From: Rodentolepis nana
Lineage: Eukaryota > Platyhelminthes > Cestoda > Cyclophyllidea > Hymenolepididae
Reading direction: 5' to 3'
Assembly: GCA_900617975.1 (NCBI GenBank)
Contig: UZAE01012020.1
Location: forward strand, 7,279-71,278
Length of the DNA stretch: 64,000 nucleotides
Shown: positions 50,492-62,985 of the stretch, in pieces
How the letters are laid out: each line of letters opens with the position of its first letter
Numbering within the stretch: position 1 is the stretch's first letter
Notes under the pieces: model-generated
Databases searched by the model: none
What the model was told of the DNA's origin: nothing
The model's input: the letters and a program-made list of their open reading frames with translations, nothing else
Translations under genes and position numbers: made by a program

Positions 50492-52106
50492 GTTACCAAA
50501 GACTGCTAAATTTTGTCGAAACAAATAATATCATCCATATTCTTCCTCAAACGTAATTCTATTTTCAAAATACCGCATGGTTGCTGATTTTGCAATTCCA
50601 ATTGACCTCTGAATCAATTTGGGTTATGTGGAATATCATGTTGGTGCTAGAAGTGACCAACAACTTCTTCGTTTTGTTGCTAATTCGTACCCATTCTTGG
50701 GATAATTTAATTAGTTTTAAGAACAATCGTTCAAATTATGAGAAAATCAAATAATACCTTTAGCAAATAAATTAAGCAAAAAATGTGTGCATTTCAGCGA
50801 AAGGAGCCCTAAATTAGCGATATCTGGTTGCCAGTAACCCCCATTGTATGGGAAAATGGCTTTTATCTAGTTCTTTTAAATTACTAAATAAATATACATA
50901 TATTTCTTCATTCACTCGGTCCAAAAGCTCTAGATCACAGAAAGGATCATTAAAGGTTGACGAACACAACGGATTATGAAGACGAATAATAAAAATATTT
51001 CTAAAAGTAAAGTAAGTTGGTAACGATAATATGAACGCAGCAACGGAAATGTTTTATCAACTAATTTTTTTAAAAAAACGCAAATGTAGTGGGAAATGCT
51101 CTTTTGTCTACTATAATTGCTTTCTCAGACTGTTTTTCAAACTCTAATTTATTCCTCAACGCTTTGCTCTTTGGAAGCAAATGAACTACAATTTTTTTAC
51201 TAAAAGTTACCAAGCAATTTTTGACTGCAAACTGTGCATCGAATTCTTGCCAAATAAATGGCTACGGATTTTTTGCCCAGAATAACTACAATAAGGAGAC
51301 AAAAAATATTAGTCTCAATCTATTTTATTCTTAATTTTATACATAATCATTATTTATCCAAATTACGTACTTTTGGCTTCTATCAGAAGAAAAACATCAA
51401 AAAAATCGATCAAAGAAATACTTGGGATTGTGCTAAAATATATAAAATAAGAGAAAATAATCTAATTTCTTTATAATCGGGAATCAGTAAATAAAATTTG
51501 ATACATAAATGAATAATTTATTGAATAAACCAGGCTATTAAATTTCTGGAATTTTTAGACAATTTCATTTAAATTAAAGTAGAAGCATATTAATGCATAG
51601 TGCAAATTTCATAAAAAAGTTTTCATTTGTTGGAAAACCTTTGAATGACAAATATTTAAGTTCATTCCAAAATAAACACAGTTATTTAAAATAATATATA
51701 CTCGAATAAATGCTGCTTAATTATCTTTGCAAATCACTGCGGATTTTGTTCATTACATTGGAATTATTGTACAGTATTTATGCCTTAGAAAAGACTTAGA
51801 TTTTTTTCTATGCATTCGCAAACCTTGAAACGGGATTATATAAATAATTTTTAAATGCATATGCAATTTTGTTATGGAATAAGTAACCTCATTTGTACAC
51901 ACCTTCTATGTTAACCCTCATGTCTTCATTACCTGCAAATATTATCTTCTGCTTTGAAATCAGTGTTGCAATTGCTCGAATATTTACTCTCGAAACATTT
52001 TCACCCAGTGTTAATAAGCAATGTCTTTGAATGTATATCTCTTAGTACGCTATTTCTAGTAAAAGCTGAAACATACGGTATAGAAGATATTTCTTAATTT
52101 TGAACT
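50492..52106. other. AT-rich intergenic sequence
   Basis: No feature recognised. Frame 51258-51476 is unsupported. Confidence 0.5.
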
Positions 52107-52116
52107 CGCAATATTG

Positions 52117-52447
52117 ATTATTTTTTTATTTATTTCAAATAACAGGCATTTTGAAAGTTATCATTAGCTCTTTAGCTGACTTCGGGCTTTATAGGGAGGA
52201 TGAGGAACATCAAAGTGAATAAAAGACGAGACGGAGTCAGAATAATGATTCACAGATTTAAAGGAGACAGATAGAAACAAATGCACAGAATAGGTAAGAT
52301 AAGTACTGTGGAAGGGGTCGAATATGCTATACAATGGGGTCATGGTACTTTGAAGTCAGAAGGCAACTGCCGGTTAATGGACTTTATTGCTATGTGGGTA
52401 TGCTTTGCTCAGGGTGCTCTACGTGGAGGTAAGTCTATCACACATTC
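52117..52447 (-). mobile_element. SINE-like element, copy 9, with 10-bp target duplication
   Basis: CGCAATATTG occurs perfectly on both sides (52107-52116 and 52448-52457), so the ends are certain. Plus-strand order: reversed tail (tttttttatttatttcaaat), 'cattagctctttagctgact', purine-rich tract, 'tttgaagtcagaaggcaact', 'gtgggtatgctttgctcagg', and GTGGAGGTAAGTCTATCACA, the reversed head. Confidence 0.93.
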
Positions 52448-52834
52448 CGCAATATTGTTGATAAAAAGCATCAATCAGGAATTTATTAATCCGTGATATT
52501 TTTGGTAATTTAATCAAGCATTATTTACAAAATTCATTTTCCATAGAATACTGATCCAATTATTTCAATGTCCTCGTTAATAGACTTTTTTGAATAGTGG
52601 CTTTAGAGAAAAACCTCAAATGAAAATAAGCATAAAGTCATAATTGAAAAAGTGTAGGAAAACACTAAAAATTGCCTTCTCGATCAATCACGCATGAAGC
52701 AAGCTCCAAAATACCTTTATCAAAAATATTTGATACCAAGAAACGGAACTTGAAAGGTTTTTGAATTAACTATTACTAGTCACAGAACAAACATGAATGC
52801 TTTTTTCAACTTTTGAGTTAATATATTTGTAAAA
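52448..52834. other. spacer between SINE copies 9 and 10
   Basis: AT-rich, no recognisable feature apart from the target duplications at its edges. Confidence 0.5.
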
Positions 52835-53157
52835 TGTGGGGTGTGCGATAGACTTACCTCCACGTGGTGCACCCTGGGCAACGTATACTCATGCGGCAAA
52901 AAGTCTATTAACCGGCAGTTGACTTCTGACTACAAACTACCATCACCCCACTGTATGTCATTTACGACCACTTCCATAGTATTCAATTTACCTTTTTCTC
53001 TATCTCTGTGTCTGTCTCTTTTACATATTTAAACCACTCTTCCGTTCCTCCCTATCGACTTTTTTCACTTTGATGTTTCTCCTCACCTCTATGAAGTCCG
53101 TAGTCTACTAAAGGGCTAATGATACCTATCAAAACGCCTGCCATTTGATATAAATAA
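52835..53157 (+). mobile_element. SINE-like element, copy 10, with 12-bp target duplication
   Basis: One of the best-preserved copies: GGGTGTGCGATAGACTTACC, CACGTGGTGCACCCTGGGCA, then 'attaaccggcagttgacttc', pyrimidine tract and 'aaaacgcctgccatttgata' with an AAAT tail. ATATTTGTAAAA flanks both sides (52823-52834 and 53158-53169). Length is about 323 bp. TGGTGCACCCTGG, about 30 bases in, loosely fits a pol III A box. A B-box candidate (GTTGACTTC) further on is weak, so a tRNA origin is not shown. Confidence 0.93.
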
Positions 53158-53169
53158 ATATTTGTAAAA

Positions 53170-56100
53170 GGTTTCTATTTGCCTATTCTTATGAAAATAG
53201 GGAACTTGACGGCGTCATGATTAAATTAATTCAAGATAATTACTCTTTCTCTCTAATACAAATATCTAAATCTAAAACCTGCTAATTGTTTTCCAAAATC
53301 CTATTTCGCTTTAGGGAGTTTATTGATATCACTAGTAAACGGAACAGAAAAATATAGTAACTAAATGCTATATTATCTAAGGTTAATCCCAACAAATATT
53401 AATTGGAAATACCTTAAAATAGTGTTAAAATTTAAGTCGTATGATTTTTTTACAGTTGCACTATATTTGATTAATTCATTAAGCAACGTTTTCTACGTAT
53501 TAGCTATATTCAAATTATGCGATAAACTATTGTTTTTTTTGCAATGGAAATTATTCAATAATACAACCTTTTCTAAAAAAGTAACTTGTAAGTTTTTTAA
53601 ATAATATGACTAAAATAATAAAAAAATGAATGTAAATGAAGCGTTCCACTTTAACTATTTTGCGTTTTCAAAATGGACATACCTAGAATGTTTTCCTTAA
53701 TTTCCCCCCCAATGTTATAAAAATAAAAAAATTAAATTCAATATCTTTTGATCATTGAAAATAAACACATTTTTGTCCATTTCTACAGATGATAGTACGC
53801 TTCTTGAATATGAAACATAACGGTTTCTAAAATCATGCTTTAAAATTATACATTCGCTTGTATTTAAAATTATAAGCTTTATGATAAGATGTTTATAGGT
53901 GGCATTAGTGCAACAAGAAATTTTACTAAATACATTAAGTGATTAATGACACCGGCGCTCTCCACTTTTAGAATTTTTAGTTTGAATTAGTTAAACTTGT
54001 TTATATTTCTAAACTCGTAAAATTAGAATTTTCTTTCGTAGAATCTGTCTAAAATCTCTTACACTCTGGAAGCTTTTATAGGAATTAATTTGTTCTTAAT
54101 AATAATATGATTAAGAGGTGAGAAAGGTCTCGTTTATTTAAGGTATGTTATACATTTACTAAGGTGGCAAGAGAAACGTCCTTTTTAATTTTCAATAAAA
54201 CCGAACGCTGATAATTCGTTTTATATGATCCATATATTGGTAATTAATATAAAAATGATATCAGTTTCTGTTTATGGTAAAGCACTTAAATTGGAAGGGT
54301 ATCAGGTAATAATGAAGGATTGATAATAGGTTATAATTGGGTGATTTTTGATTTAAGTAAATAGACGGGTAAATATTTCCATAATTGGAGCTTTCAATTT
54401 GTAGCGTCTTAGTGTTCAATCTTTACTAATTCACACTGATTTTACAAGTTTATTTAATTTTTTTGCTTCTATGCCTACCCGTGACAATTATCGACATCTC
54501 TACACAGCGAAGAACAAAATAGATAGGACCTGATGACTGTGTTTATCAATAAATATGTCGTCTATTTATAGGCTAATTACTACATACTAACCAAATTTTA
54601 GTCCACAATTCCTTTTTTAAAAATCTGAACCAATCACGAATGTTTTAATTAATGGCAAAAAATTTGACAAAGAGACTAATGTGTTCCAAATATCATGCAT
54701 TAATTTGCGAGACTATTTACAAAGCTAGCACAAGAACTGGGTCTATCAAAATAAAAATAATTTTTTGCTCAGAAAATTATTATGTTCAAAGTGAAACTCA
54801 TGCTTCACTCCTTTAGTTGCGTACGACGTATAGTTCCATTGACAGCATTAATTTAATTTGAAGATGGTGATCACATATTAAACCTTAATTTGTTGAGATC
54901 TTGCCACGGTTAAGGGATTTCGTCATGTGCAATTTTTCCGCCTCAGCGCGTCAATGCTTTTGAACTTTCAAAACCTCTTTAGCATTGATTTTTCAATTAA
55001 TTATCGTTACTTTTTTGCTTTTTTTGAAACACTTTTACCTCATTTTTACCCTGTGAGGAAGAAATCTTCTGTGATGTATACATTTTAGACAATGCTTGGC
55101 ACACCGCTTCCTATGCTTGTGAAACAAAATTTTGCATTCTAAACAATTCAGGAAAACTTATAATATTATATATTCGAAATTTTTACAAAAAAACTAACGA
55201 TAATAATTTAAGCAAACTGTTTTTAACATTCTGACTTTCTAATGTATGTCCAATTTCAACATATTGCAACAGCAGCATATTTAGATAAAAAATGTGATTA
55301 ACCTTTTGAAAAGTAAAATACGATTGTCAGAATGAGATTACCAATGTTGTTTAATCATATCCTTCCAAATCGTCATAAGTTTCGGAAATATTTTTACTTT
55401 TCTAACGATCCTTTTGTTTTGCTAAAAATTATTTCAAATATTTTGCTATAAGCGCATGAAAACTTTTATCTACCCGAAAGAAGATTTTTGCAAAGCGTTG
55501 GTATAAGCGTTAAATACATGATGCTAATCTATCTTTTCAGTGCATATTTTTTCGCGTTTATATAAGACTTTTTAGTGTTCTATTGAGATTAGCATACTAG
55601 ATTTTGTCATTTCATCATGTAAAAAGTAAAAATTTTGGAAATGGTACTTAACGCACATCGTTTTATAAAAGATATGGAAAATCTTGAGCTCTTAAGACCG
55701 TTTTCAAGGAATGAACTAAAACTTTAACAATACAAAAGTGAACTTATGCCGTTTGTAAGTTAAATTTGAAAAGTGTTTTGAAGTTACATTCTTATAGTTA
55801 CGATTAATAAATATAGAGAACTACTATTTATGGGACAAAATAATCAAATTAATCGATATGCAGTCGCCAGAGCTGATATTTATTTTAATAAAAGTGTGTG
55901 TTCAATAGTACACATGGATACTTTAAAACTTAAAGTGCTTCGCCTCGTTTATTTCAGTCAATGTGCTTTATTTATCGATTTCGCTTTAGAAATACGTTTA
56001 ATATTGACTTAAATCTTCAAAGGCACATGCAATCACGCCTTGGGATAAATTAGTTATCTAAGAAAATCAAATTCCTGTCAAATCGAATAGTCTTTAGATA

Positions 56101-56620
56101 TGATTAGTCTTTTACGTGGGGGTTTATTTTCATTAGTGGAATTTTGCAGACGACATTCATCAAACGATTCTGATCAAATGAGGTCTGACACACGCAATAC
56201 CTGTTGTTATAACAAAAACGAATTGAATCATATGATTTAAATATAACATATTTCTATATCGGAATACAAAATATGCATTTTCATATTTATTTATAAGAGA
56301 CTTGTCAAAAATGTCGATTGAAATCATGTCAAATAAAAGAATTCAAAGAATTAAACCTCAGAATATGGAAAAAATTGACTTTGTTTCTTTTACAAATATG
56401 ATTTTATGAGTTCTGTCAACTTTGCCTTTATGCTTTCGTTATTGGGGTATTTTATTTTTAAAATCTCAGCGATGGAAATGCCAATAAAATTATTTAACAT
56501 ATTAAATTTAAAATCAAACATTTTTATGAGTTTTATTTGCCTCATTAAGTTTTTTACAACTGATTTCCTAAATCACACTGAACATAAGTTTAGCATACTT
56601 TGACAGCTTGCCGTCGAACT
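53170..56620. other. AT-rich intergenic sequence
   Basis: Nothing recognised. Open frames at 53365-53604, 55830-56012 and 56406-56603 are AT-driven and unsupported. Confidence 0.45.
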
Positions 56621-56623
56621 TAC

Positions 56624-56759
56624 CAGAGTAAACAATAGCTTTCGGCCTTACACGACCTTTACTTCCAAACGCCAGAAGTGACTTGGCATCTGTACATATC
56701 CAGTCATGTGTAAATGGTTGATTTCGCAATAAAACGTTGAGAGCAGGCAATGAATAAAC
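56624..56759 (-). CDS. candidate host exon, minus strand (45 codons + 1 base)
   Basis: Open for exactly 45 codons plus one base between an AG (caag, ending 56760) and a strong 5' splice site CTCTG|GTAAGTT (GT at 56623-56622). It reads VYSLPALNVLLRNQPFTHDW, then ICTDAKSLLAFGSKGRVRPK and AIVYS. In-frame stops lie just upstream of the AG, and the other strand has stops in all frames. GC content is higher than the flanks. 'VYSLP' and 'LLAFGSKGRV' are the sort of phrases seen in beta-propeller (WD40-like) blades, but the match is loose and the gene is not identified. The upstream pyrimidine tract is poor, which lowers confidence. Confidence 0.38.
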
Positions 56760-57600
56760 CTTGCTTCATATAATAATGACAATGAATATCTTTGGCATTA
56801 TGATTTCTTCAAGAAAAGTCTCAAGTTGCTAATTTCTACAATTAAGTGTTTGTTTACGACTCACAGCCAAATCATACGTAAATACTATTTCACCTTATGG
56901 GAAAATCTAATCAAAAAAAATTATTCCTTCAAGTTAAATATAGTTTGAGCACATTTGATTTACGATATTTTATATTACTTTTTTAAATAAATGCAAAAAA
57001 TCTAATATTTTTTTTCAGCTAGTGTGCAATAGTATTTTATTATTTAACAAAGCGCAATATCATGTCAAATAATTTATTTTGCTTTGTATTGTATGATTGT
57101 AATCGTCAGTAATAGAGGTGTCTTTCATTTAAAAATGCTATAATTTTATTATTTTTAAATACTTTCAACTGTACAGTCATTTATAAATTTATCAATATCG
57201 AGAGGAGAAAGCGATTATGATTTTAAGTCATTGACTGAGTTATAGTTTTTTGCCATCTAATTATCTGAATAGAACTATTTCTTTTACTTATTTGTAAGCC
57301 ATGGTATTAGATTTTAAAATTATCTGTTTATATTGCATCACAATCTATGTTGCTTGTTGACACGTTTTAAATAAATCTATGCAATAAGGTATTTCAATTG
57401 ATTTCTTATAAATAATGGCAATCTCATATCGCTTTCATAATCTAAATATGTCATTATTTTCTTATTTTGTACTACATATTTGGCTCCCTGATGTAAATCA
57501 CTGCAATAACAACATTTATTAAACATTCCTTCTTATTGTTTTTAACTTGTCTTTCACCAATGAAATTTTGCTCTGAATGGCATTTCAACTAATTTTTTAG
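56760..57600. other. AT-rich sequence between the two candidate exons
   Basis: No feature except the 3' splice-like sequence at its right end (caactaattttttag, ending 57600). Confidence 0.45.
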
Positions 57601-57748
57601 GCAATGGCCTAATTGCAGAACTTGCCAAAACAGAGCAAACTCGTCCACACGGGACAGATTTTCCTAAAGCCACTGATCTACTAAACAATTTGCTCGACAC
57701 CAGCAAAACCTTACTGTCATATATCTCAACAAACTGTCTAATTATTGG
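57601..57748 (+). CDS. candidate host exon, plus strand; weak adhesion-GPCR GAIN resemblance
   Basis: A good branch point and pyrimidine run (tttcaactaattttttag) is followed by 148 open bases and then GG|GTAGTT, a moderate 5' splice site. It has no internal ATG in frame. The product reads NGLIAELAKTEQTRPHGTDF then PKATDLLNNLLDTSKTLLSY, ISTNCLII. The pattern 'aeLa.T……hG.Df.kAtdlLnnLLD' resembles the first helices of the GAIN domain of adhesion G-protein-coupled receptors such as latrophilin. This is recall of a pattern, not an alignment. Two bases complete a split first codon and two begin the last. GC is about 42-44% against roughly 28-30% nearby. The minus strand is also open here, so strand is not settled. 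Confidence 0.38.
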
Positions 57749-60700
57749 GTAGTTACTTTCATCCTTTTATCATTAAATATTTGTTATAACCTTTTACATA
57801 GTTAACGCAAAAAACGTATTTAAATTAAAAAGTTCTTAAACAATTCGCTGTATTTTGTCAAAACAATTTTTGACATATAAATTTAATTTTAACTTTTGAA
57901 CTAATTTTCATTTAGTAGGCACGCACTCTCCCATATTCCTAGAAGTTAAAAGTCTCGAATCTTAGAAATGCCATAAGAGAGTAGTATATAATTCATTTAT
58001 AATAACTTTAATGAACAAAGAGATCAAAATCATGTTCATTTCGCTCTTCAAATTATGTTATCCTTTCCAATTATCACAAAGCCACTTAATACCAAGCTTT
58101 TATTTGTAAGGTTTAAACATAACTTATTAGCAAATAAAAAGGTTATTTACAAAGCAATCATGCATTATATTACCATCAATAAAAATTCTTTAAACGTCAA
58201 CTAGGCTTGAACTGTTCCAAGCGCTAATTGACCATTGCTTGATTAATTCTATTAGATTATTTGACCGTATATAATTAAAAATTATATTTCTACACGGGCC
58301 AATATTATCAGGAATTATTATATAAGTTCAAAATAGGAAAAAAACACGTTTTAAAAATTACTCTTGTGCATTTAAATGCTACAAGTCCAATAATAAAATT
58401 GACCGTTAGCAGAATTATGTAAAACGGTCGTCATTTTATGGGAAAATTAACACTGAGACTCTCTAATAATCTCCTGATCCACATATTAAAATGTCTTAAA
58501 ATCTAAGAACACGATTTGATTTACTTGGCTTGCAAGAGACACCAGATAAGAGGTAAAATCTTGCCAAATCGTCAAAATGTGAAAGGATAAAGAAAAACTT
58601 CAAATTTGATAGGAAACACAAAAGTCTACATTATTGGTGATAATTTCAGATTGGTCTTTGTAGAGATTTTCACAGTTTAATGTACTAAAATATGTATAAA
58701 TGAACTTTAATACTTTCGCTTTAAGGAGTTAAAATCTCATCTAAATCCCAACAAAAATTCCTTAAAATGTGCTGTTGAGAGCCAGTCACTTAGTCAGTCT
58801 CTTGTCTGGTCAGCTAAGAAATATACTCCTTGAAGTGAAAGGCTTGTTGAACGGGAAAACCGGAGAGATTTTTGGCATCATTATAGAAAATACGAGCGTT
58901 TTTTCCTTTAAAAACGCAAGGGAACTAGGCTTTAAAAGAAACGTTGAAAACTACTAAAGAACCAATGGTTGAGGAAATTAATTATCTTATTTACATTAAA
59001 TTTAGACAATTATTGGCTTTAACAATATTAGTCTGCCTGTTTCAACTTGTAATGCATTAAAAAGCTATTTAAATTTACTTTGTATCATTTATAAGCCGCC
59101 ACTGAATATATACAAAAATTAACATTTCCAATATTCCTCGACATGATTCCCTTACGTTGTAATCTTTTGATTTCAGGAGAGGAAAACTTGAAATCTTTTA
59201 TTTATAATACTCAATCGTTGATGTTGTTCATGACATCATTCATTTAAAATGCGAAACGCTTTTTGATTCCTCCGTAGTTGGAGGTTATCTACTTATTTTA
59301 AAATTTAGTAAATATGCTTGTTAGAGTTTGATAAATAAGATTATTCATTTAAATTAAATGAGTAAAGTCAGTTTTAGTTAGATTATTAAAAAATAATAAA
59401 TAAGTGGATTACGATCTAGACTAAAGAATTACTCTTTAATTAAAAGATATATATTGAAATATTATTCAAAATTTGCAAACGGTATCCAGGTAATGAGAGA
59501 ATTTCATCTAATTCCCTGAAATATTTATTGAAATAATAAAATGAGAACAATGAAAATCTAAATTTTACGCACATTTACGTTTGTCATGTCAAGCCAAAAA
59601 AGATTGAATCACCTAAATATTTCCTAGACTATATTATTTTTATGGATTTAAGTCAAATGGCGTAGAATTTCAAAAGCTACTATATTAGTTTGGAGCTCAG
59701 TTGAATGCCTATTCTTATTGACTGTTTAAGCTCTCTTATTATTTGCAATGGCAAATCTGCATTAAATTGGTATTTAAAAATAAGCCTCATCTAATGATTG
59801 CCCACATAATGAAATAATAGTTCAAAGACGGGAAAGTAACTTATGTCCAAAGGCACCAAGTGTTGTGACAGCACTTGCATGCAGCATCATTATTAGCTCA
59901 AAATGTTCTGTGGAATATATTTTCAAAGCGCAAATCTAAACTGTAGACTGCAATCAGCTATTGAATTATTCACTCTCGGCGCATTGGGCTTTCATTATTT
60001 TGAGGACTCTGCGCTAATTCAAATACAAAGTCCCCAGTGAACACTGCAATCGGTGAATTTCTGCGAACTTGTGAAAAGGAAAAAAAACTGATGACAAATC
60101 CCTCTGCCAAACTGTGTTTACTGGCCCCAATTTCCTATATTAGGACCTTAATACACATTCATCGTGAGTTATTAAATACACGAATAAGGGTAAATTTATG
60201 TTTTTTTTTCACGAAAGACACTGATCTTAAAGGCATCTAATGGCGGAACGGTTCGAAGATATGACTTTTACGCTTTGTGTGAGTGCAACTTCATTAATTT
60301 GCATTGTCACTGTGTAGGAAGTTTGATTATTATAGCCGCCAAAATATTTTAATTCAACATGATTTATGATCTTCGTAAACGTTTTAGACCACAATGAAAT
60401 GAAATTTCACTTATCTGTATTTCAATCAATTCACGGATTTTTTTCTCGGGACTATTAATTTCAATTTAGAAAAATTGCAATTTATTAATCAGCACGAAGG
60501 AAATTAACCGAAATTTCCCGGTAACTGTATAAAATTTCATGACAATGTCTGAGAAGAATGCAATCCCATTGAGAAAAAGGCTTGTGATTCCAGAGAGAGA
60601 GAGCAGCTTTTAAAAATATTAGCCATTCCTAAAAGGCATTTCTATACAAATTTCACCACGTGACATTTCAAATGAAATGCATTTGTAATATTTAAGTGAT

Positions 60701-61968
60701 TCTGGCATTAAGAAAGGCGATTGCGCAAAGTATATTGAAAAAAGTGATGGCATACAGTCGTTCATATGTTCGGTCAACTAATTCATAAAAAACCTCGAAA
60801 TTAATCCAACAATCCCTTTGACAGGCACGTCAATTAAAAAAAAAAAATAGAGATAACATAGGAGTGAAAATATGATAATGAAAGTCGAATTGGTTCTAGT
60901 TCATCTTGCCTGTGAAGTAAAGAACTAGGGTAAAAAATTTATTGCTCGAATGTTTTAACGGCATTTCCAAAGGCGGGTCAATTTTGTTGCAGTATAACAG
61001 TCAAGTCTGGTTTAGTAAACTGGAATTTTATTATTAAAGTCTTCAAAAATTAATGACTGTCAAATAGTCATCATCATCCTATAAATAATTAATCACGCGG
61101 AAGCATTTGACATTTTCGAAAAGAGGCAGAAAGCGATTATAAAGGGAGGCAAGAGGGCTGCAATTTCAATTAGTTGTCAAATTTTGAGATACATGAAGAC
61201 TTTGATTTGGCCCTTGGATGGTTTCATAACTGTTTGAGAGCTATAAATAAATTGATTGCATGGCAATTAAATTAACAACCGTAATGATACTAATTTACAA
61301 CGTACGATTTTTCTTTTTTCAATAGAGTTAGTAATTCGATTTTTTAGAAGACTGTTCAGTTATTTGAGCAAATCTTTAATTAATAATCAATTAGTAATTT
61401 AATTATATAAAAATGAACCGAAATCCGACCTCTAAATACTAACCATAATGCTAATATTAACAATGGAAAATTTTCATTCCTCATTCATTATTTCTTCACG
61501 AAGTAGATTTTAAATCTTGACGTTATTATCGAAAGAAACAACTTGCGGAATTTGGGAAAAGCAACAATCAAATAAAATTAATTTTTGCATGTTTTACTGT
61601 TCCTGTAAAATAAACAGATGTCCATATTTGATATAAGTATTAAAATATCAATTAACTGTTTCCATTACTGAGACAACTAAAATTTTTCGATAATATGATT
61701 TTGAATCATTTTACTAAAGATCTTGTTACTTTAAGATTCGTAGATGAAGAATCAGATATTTGAAAAAGAATGAATTTGGTAATTAGGAATATAATTTTGC
61801 TTTATCAAATCGTATAACTACTATGTGCATGATCTATTTCTATTGAGAGATTTTAAAGTCAAAGTTTATATTTTCATATTAATTATTAATTGAAAAAGAA
61901 GAAATTTGGTAAAAAATCATACTCCTGGCCATTTCTGTGTGGGGCAGCGTTTTACCAAAATTATGATA
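57749..61968. other. AT-rich intergenic or intronic sequence
   Basis: No transposon recognised. An (AG)6 run lies at 60592-60603. Open frames at 58769-58957 and 60037-60240 have no supporting signals. No second exon to accompany 57601-57748 was found by eye. Confidence 0.45.
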
Positions 61969-62984
61969 TTGGGTTGGCAACTAAGTCATTGTCGTTTTTG
62001 TTGACAGATTCACTCTATACTTTCTTTTGTTTTGTTAACGTGGCCGGAGCATCTAACCTATATTTTTTCTTACTGTATGGGCTTCTAGGTTAATTAGTAA
62101 AAAATTTTTTTTGTTTAGTTCTTTATCTTTGTTTTTATCCCAATTTAAAAATGAAAGAACAGGACGTGCACTTCCGACCCATTTTATTGTATTACTTCCG
62201 AAAAGGCAAGAACGCATCGCAAGCACAAAAGAAGTTATGTGCCGTATATGAAGATGAAGCGGTGAGGAAGAAAGGCAGTGTCGAAATTGGTTTGAAAGAT
62301 TTTGTTCGTTCGATTTTTCACTGAAAAATTCACAACGATCTGGCCGTCCAGTCGAAGTAGATGAAACCCATATCAAGGCCATTATCGATTCAAATCGTCA
62401 CAGCACAACACGAGATATTGCAGAGAAGCTCAATGTGTCGCATACATGCATTGAAAAAAATGAAAAACCCTTGGTTATGTCAAGAAACTTGATTTATGGA
62501 TCCCTCACCAGTTAAAAGAAATTCATTTGACGCAACGGATTAGCATCTGTGATTCGCCGCTACTGAAACGCAATGAGAATGATCCATTTCCGAGGAAGAA
62601 CCTAGTTACTGGCGACGAAAAGTGGATAGTTTATAAGAATGTTACTCGCAAGAGATCATGGGTGAAGCAAGATCAACCAGCCCAAACAGTATCAAAAGCA
62701 GCAGAGATTCACCAAAAAAGATTATGCTGTGAGTCTGGTGGGATCACAAAGGAATTTTGTATTTTGAACTCATGCCGCAGAACCAAACGATAAATTCAAA
62801 TGTGTATGTTGAAGAACTCGATAAACTGAAGGATGAAATTGAAGATAAGCGGCCGGCATTATCAAATCGGCGGAAGGGTGTTGTTTTTCATCATGATAAC
62901 GCAAGGCCTCACACACCTTTGGTTACTTGGCAAAAATTATTGGAACTGGGTTGGGATGTTTTGTCACACCCACCATATAGCCCT
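61969..62984 (+). mobile_element. mariner transposon, copy C, 3' end missing at an assembly N
   Basis: The left inverted repeat TTGGGTTGGCAACTAAGTCA starts at 61969 after the TA at 61967-61968. The element is collinear with copies A and B up to 'caccatatagccct', where a single N (62985) interrupts. The following bases (tggcaaaactgtgatatgg) are not mariner. About 300 bp, including the third catalytic Asp and the right inverted repeat, are absent. Confidence 0.93.
62151..62984 (+). pseudogene. mariner transposase, frameshifted and truncated (copy C)
   Basis: Begins MKEQDVHFRPILLYYFRKGK. A rearranged stretch near 62255-62272 (gaagcggtgaggaagaaagg, where copy A has gaagccttaaaagaaagg) breaks the helix-turn-helix frame. 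The frame at 62527-62793 carries TGDEKWIVYK (first catalytic Asp) and then the same out-of-frame ESGGITKEF as copy B, caused by the A6 run at 62714-62719. The frame at 62757-62984 holds VVFHHDNARPHTPLVTWQKL (second Asp, with a well-preserved HHDNARPH) and ends at PPYSP next to the N. Confidence 0.9.
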
Positions 62985-62985
62985 N

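Noticed and set aside
52281..52496. 71-codon open frame starting MHRIGKISTVEG
   Set aside because: It is the reverse of SINE copy 9.
60240..60275. GGTTCGAAG as a possible tRNA B box
   Set aside because: No matching tRNA arms upstream or downstream.
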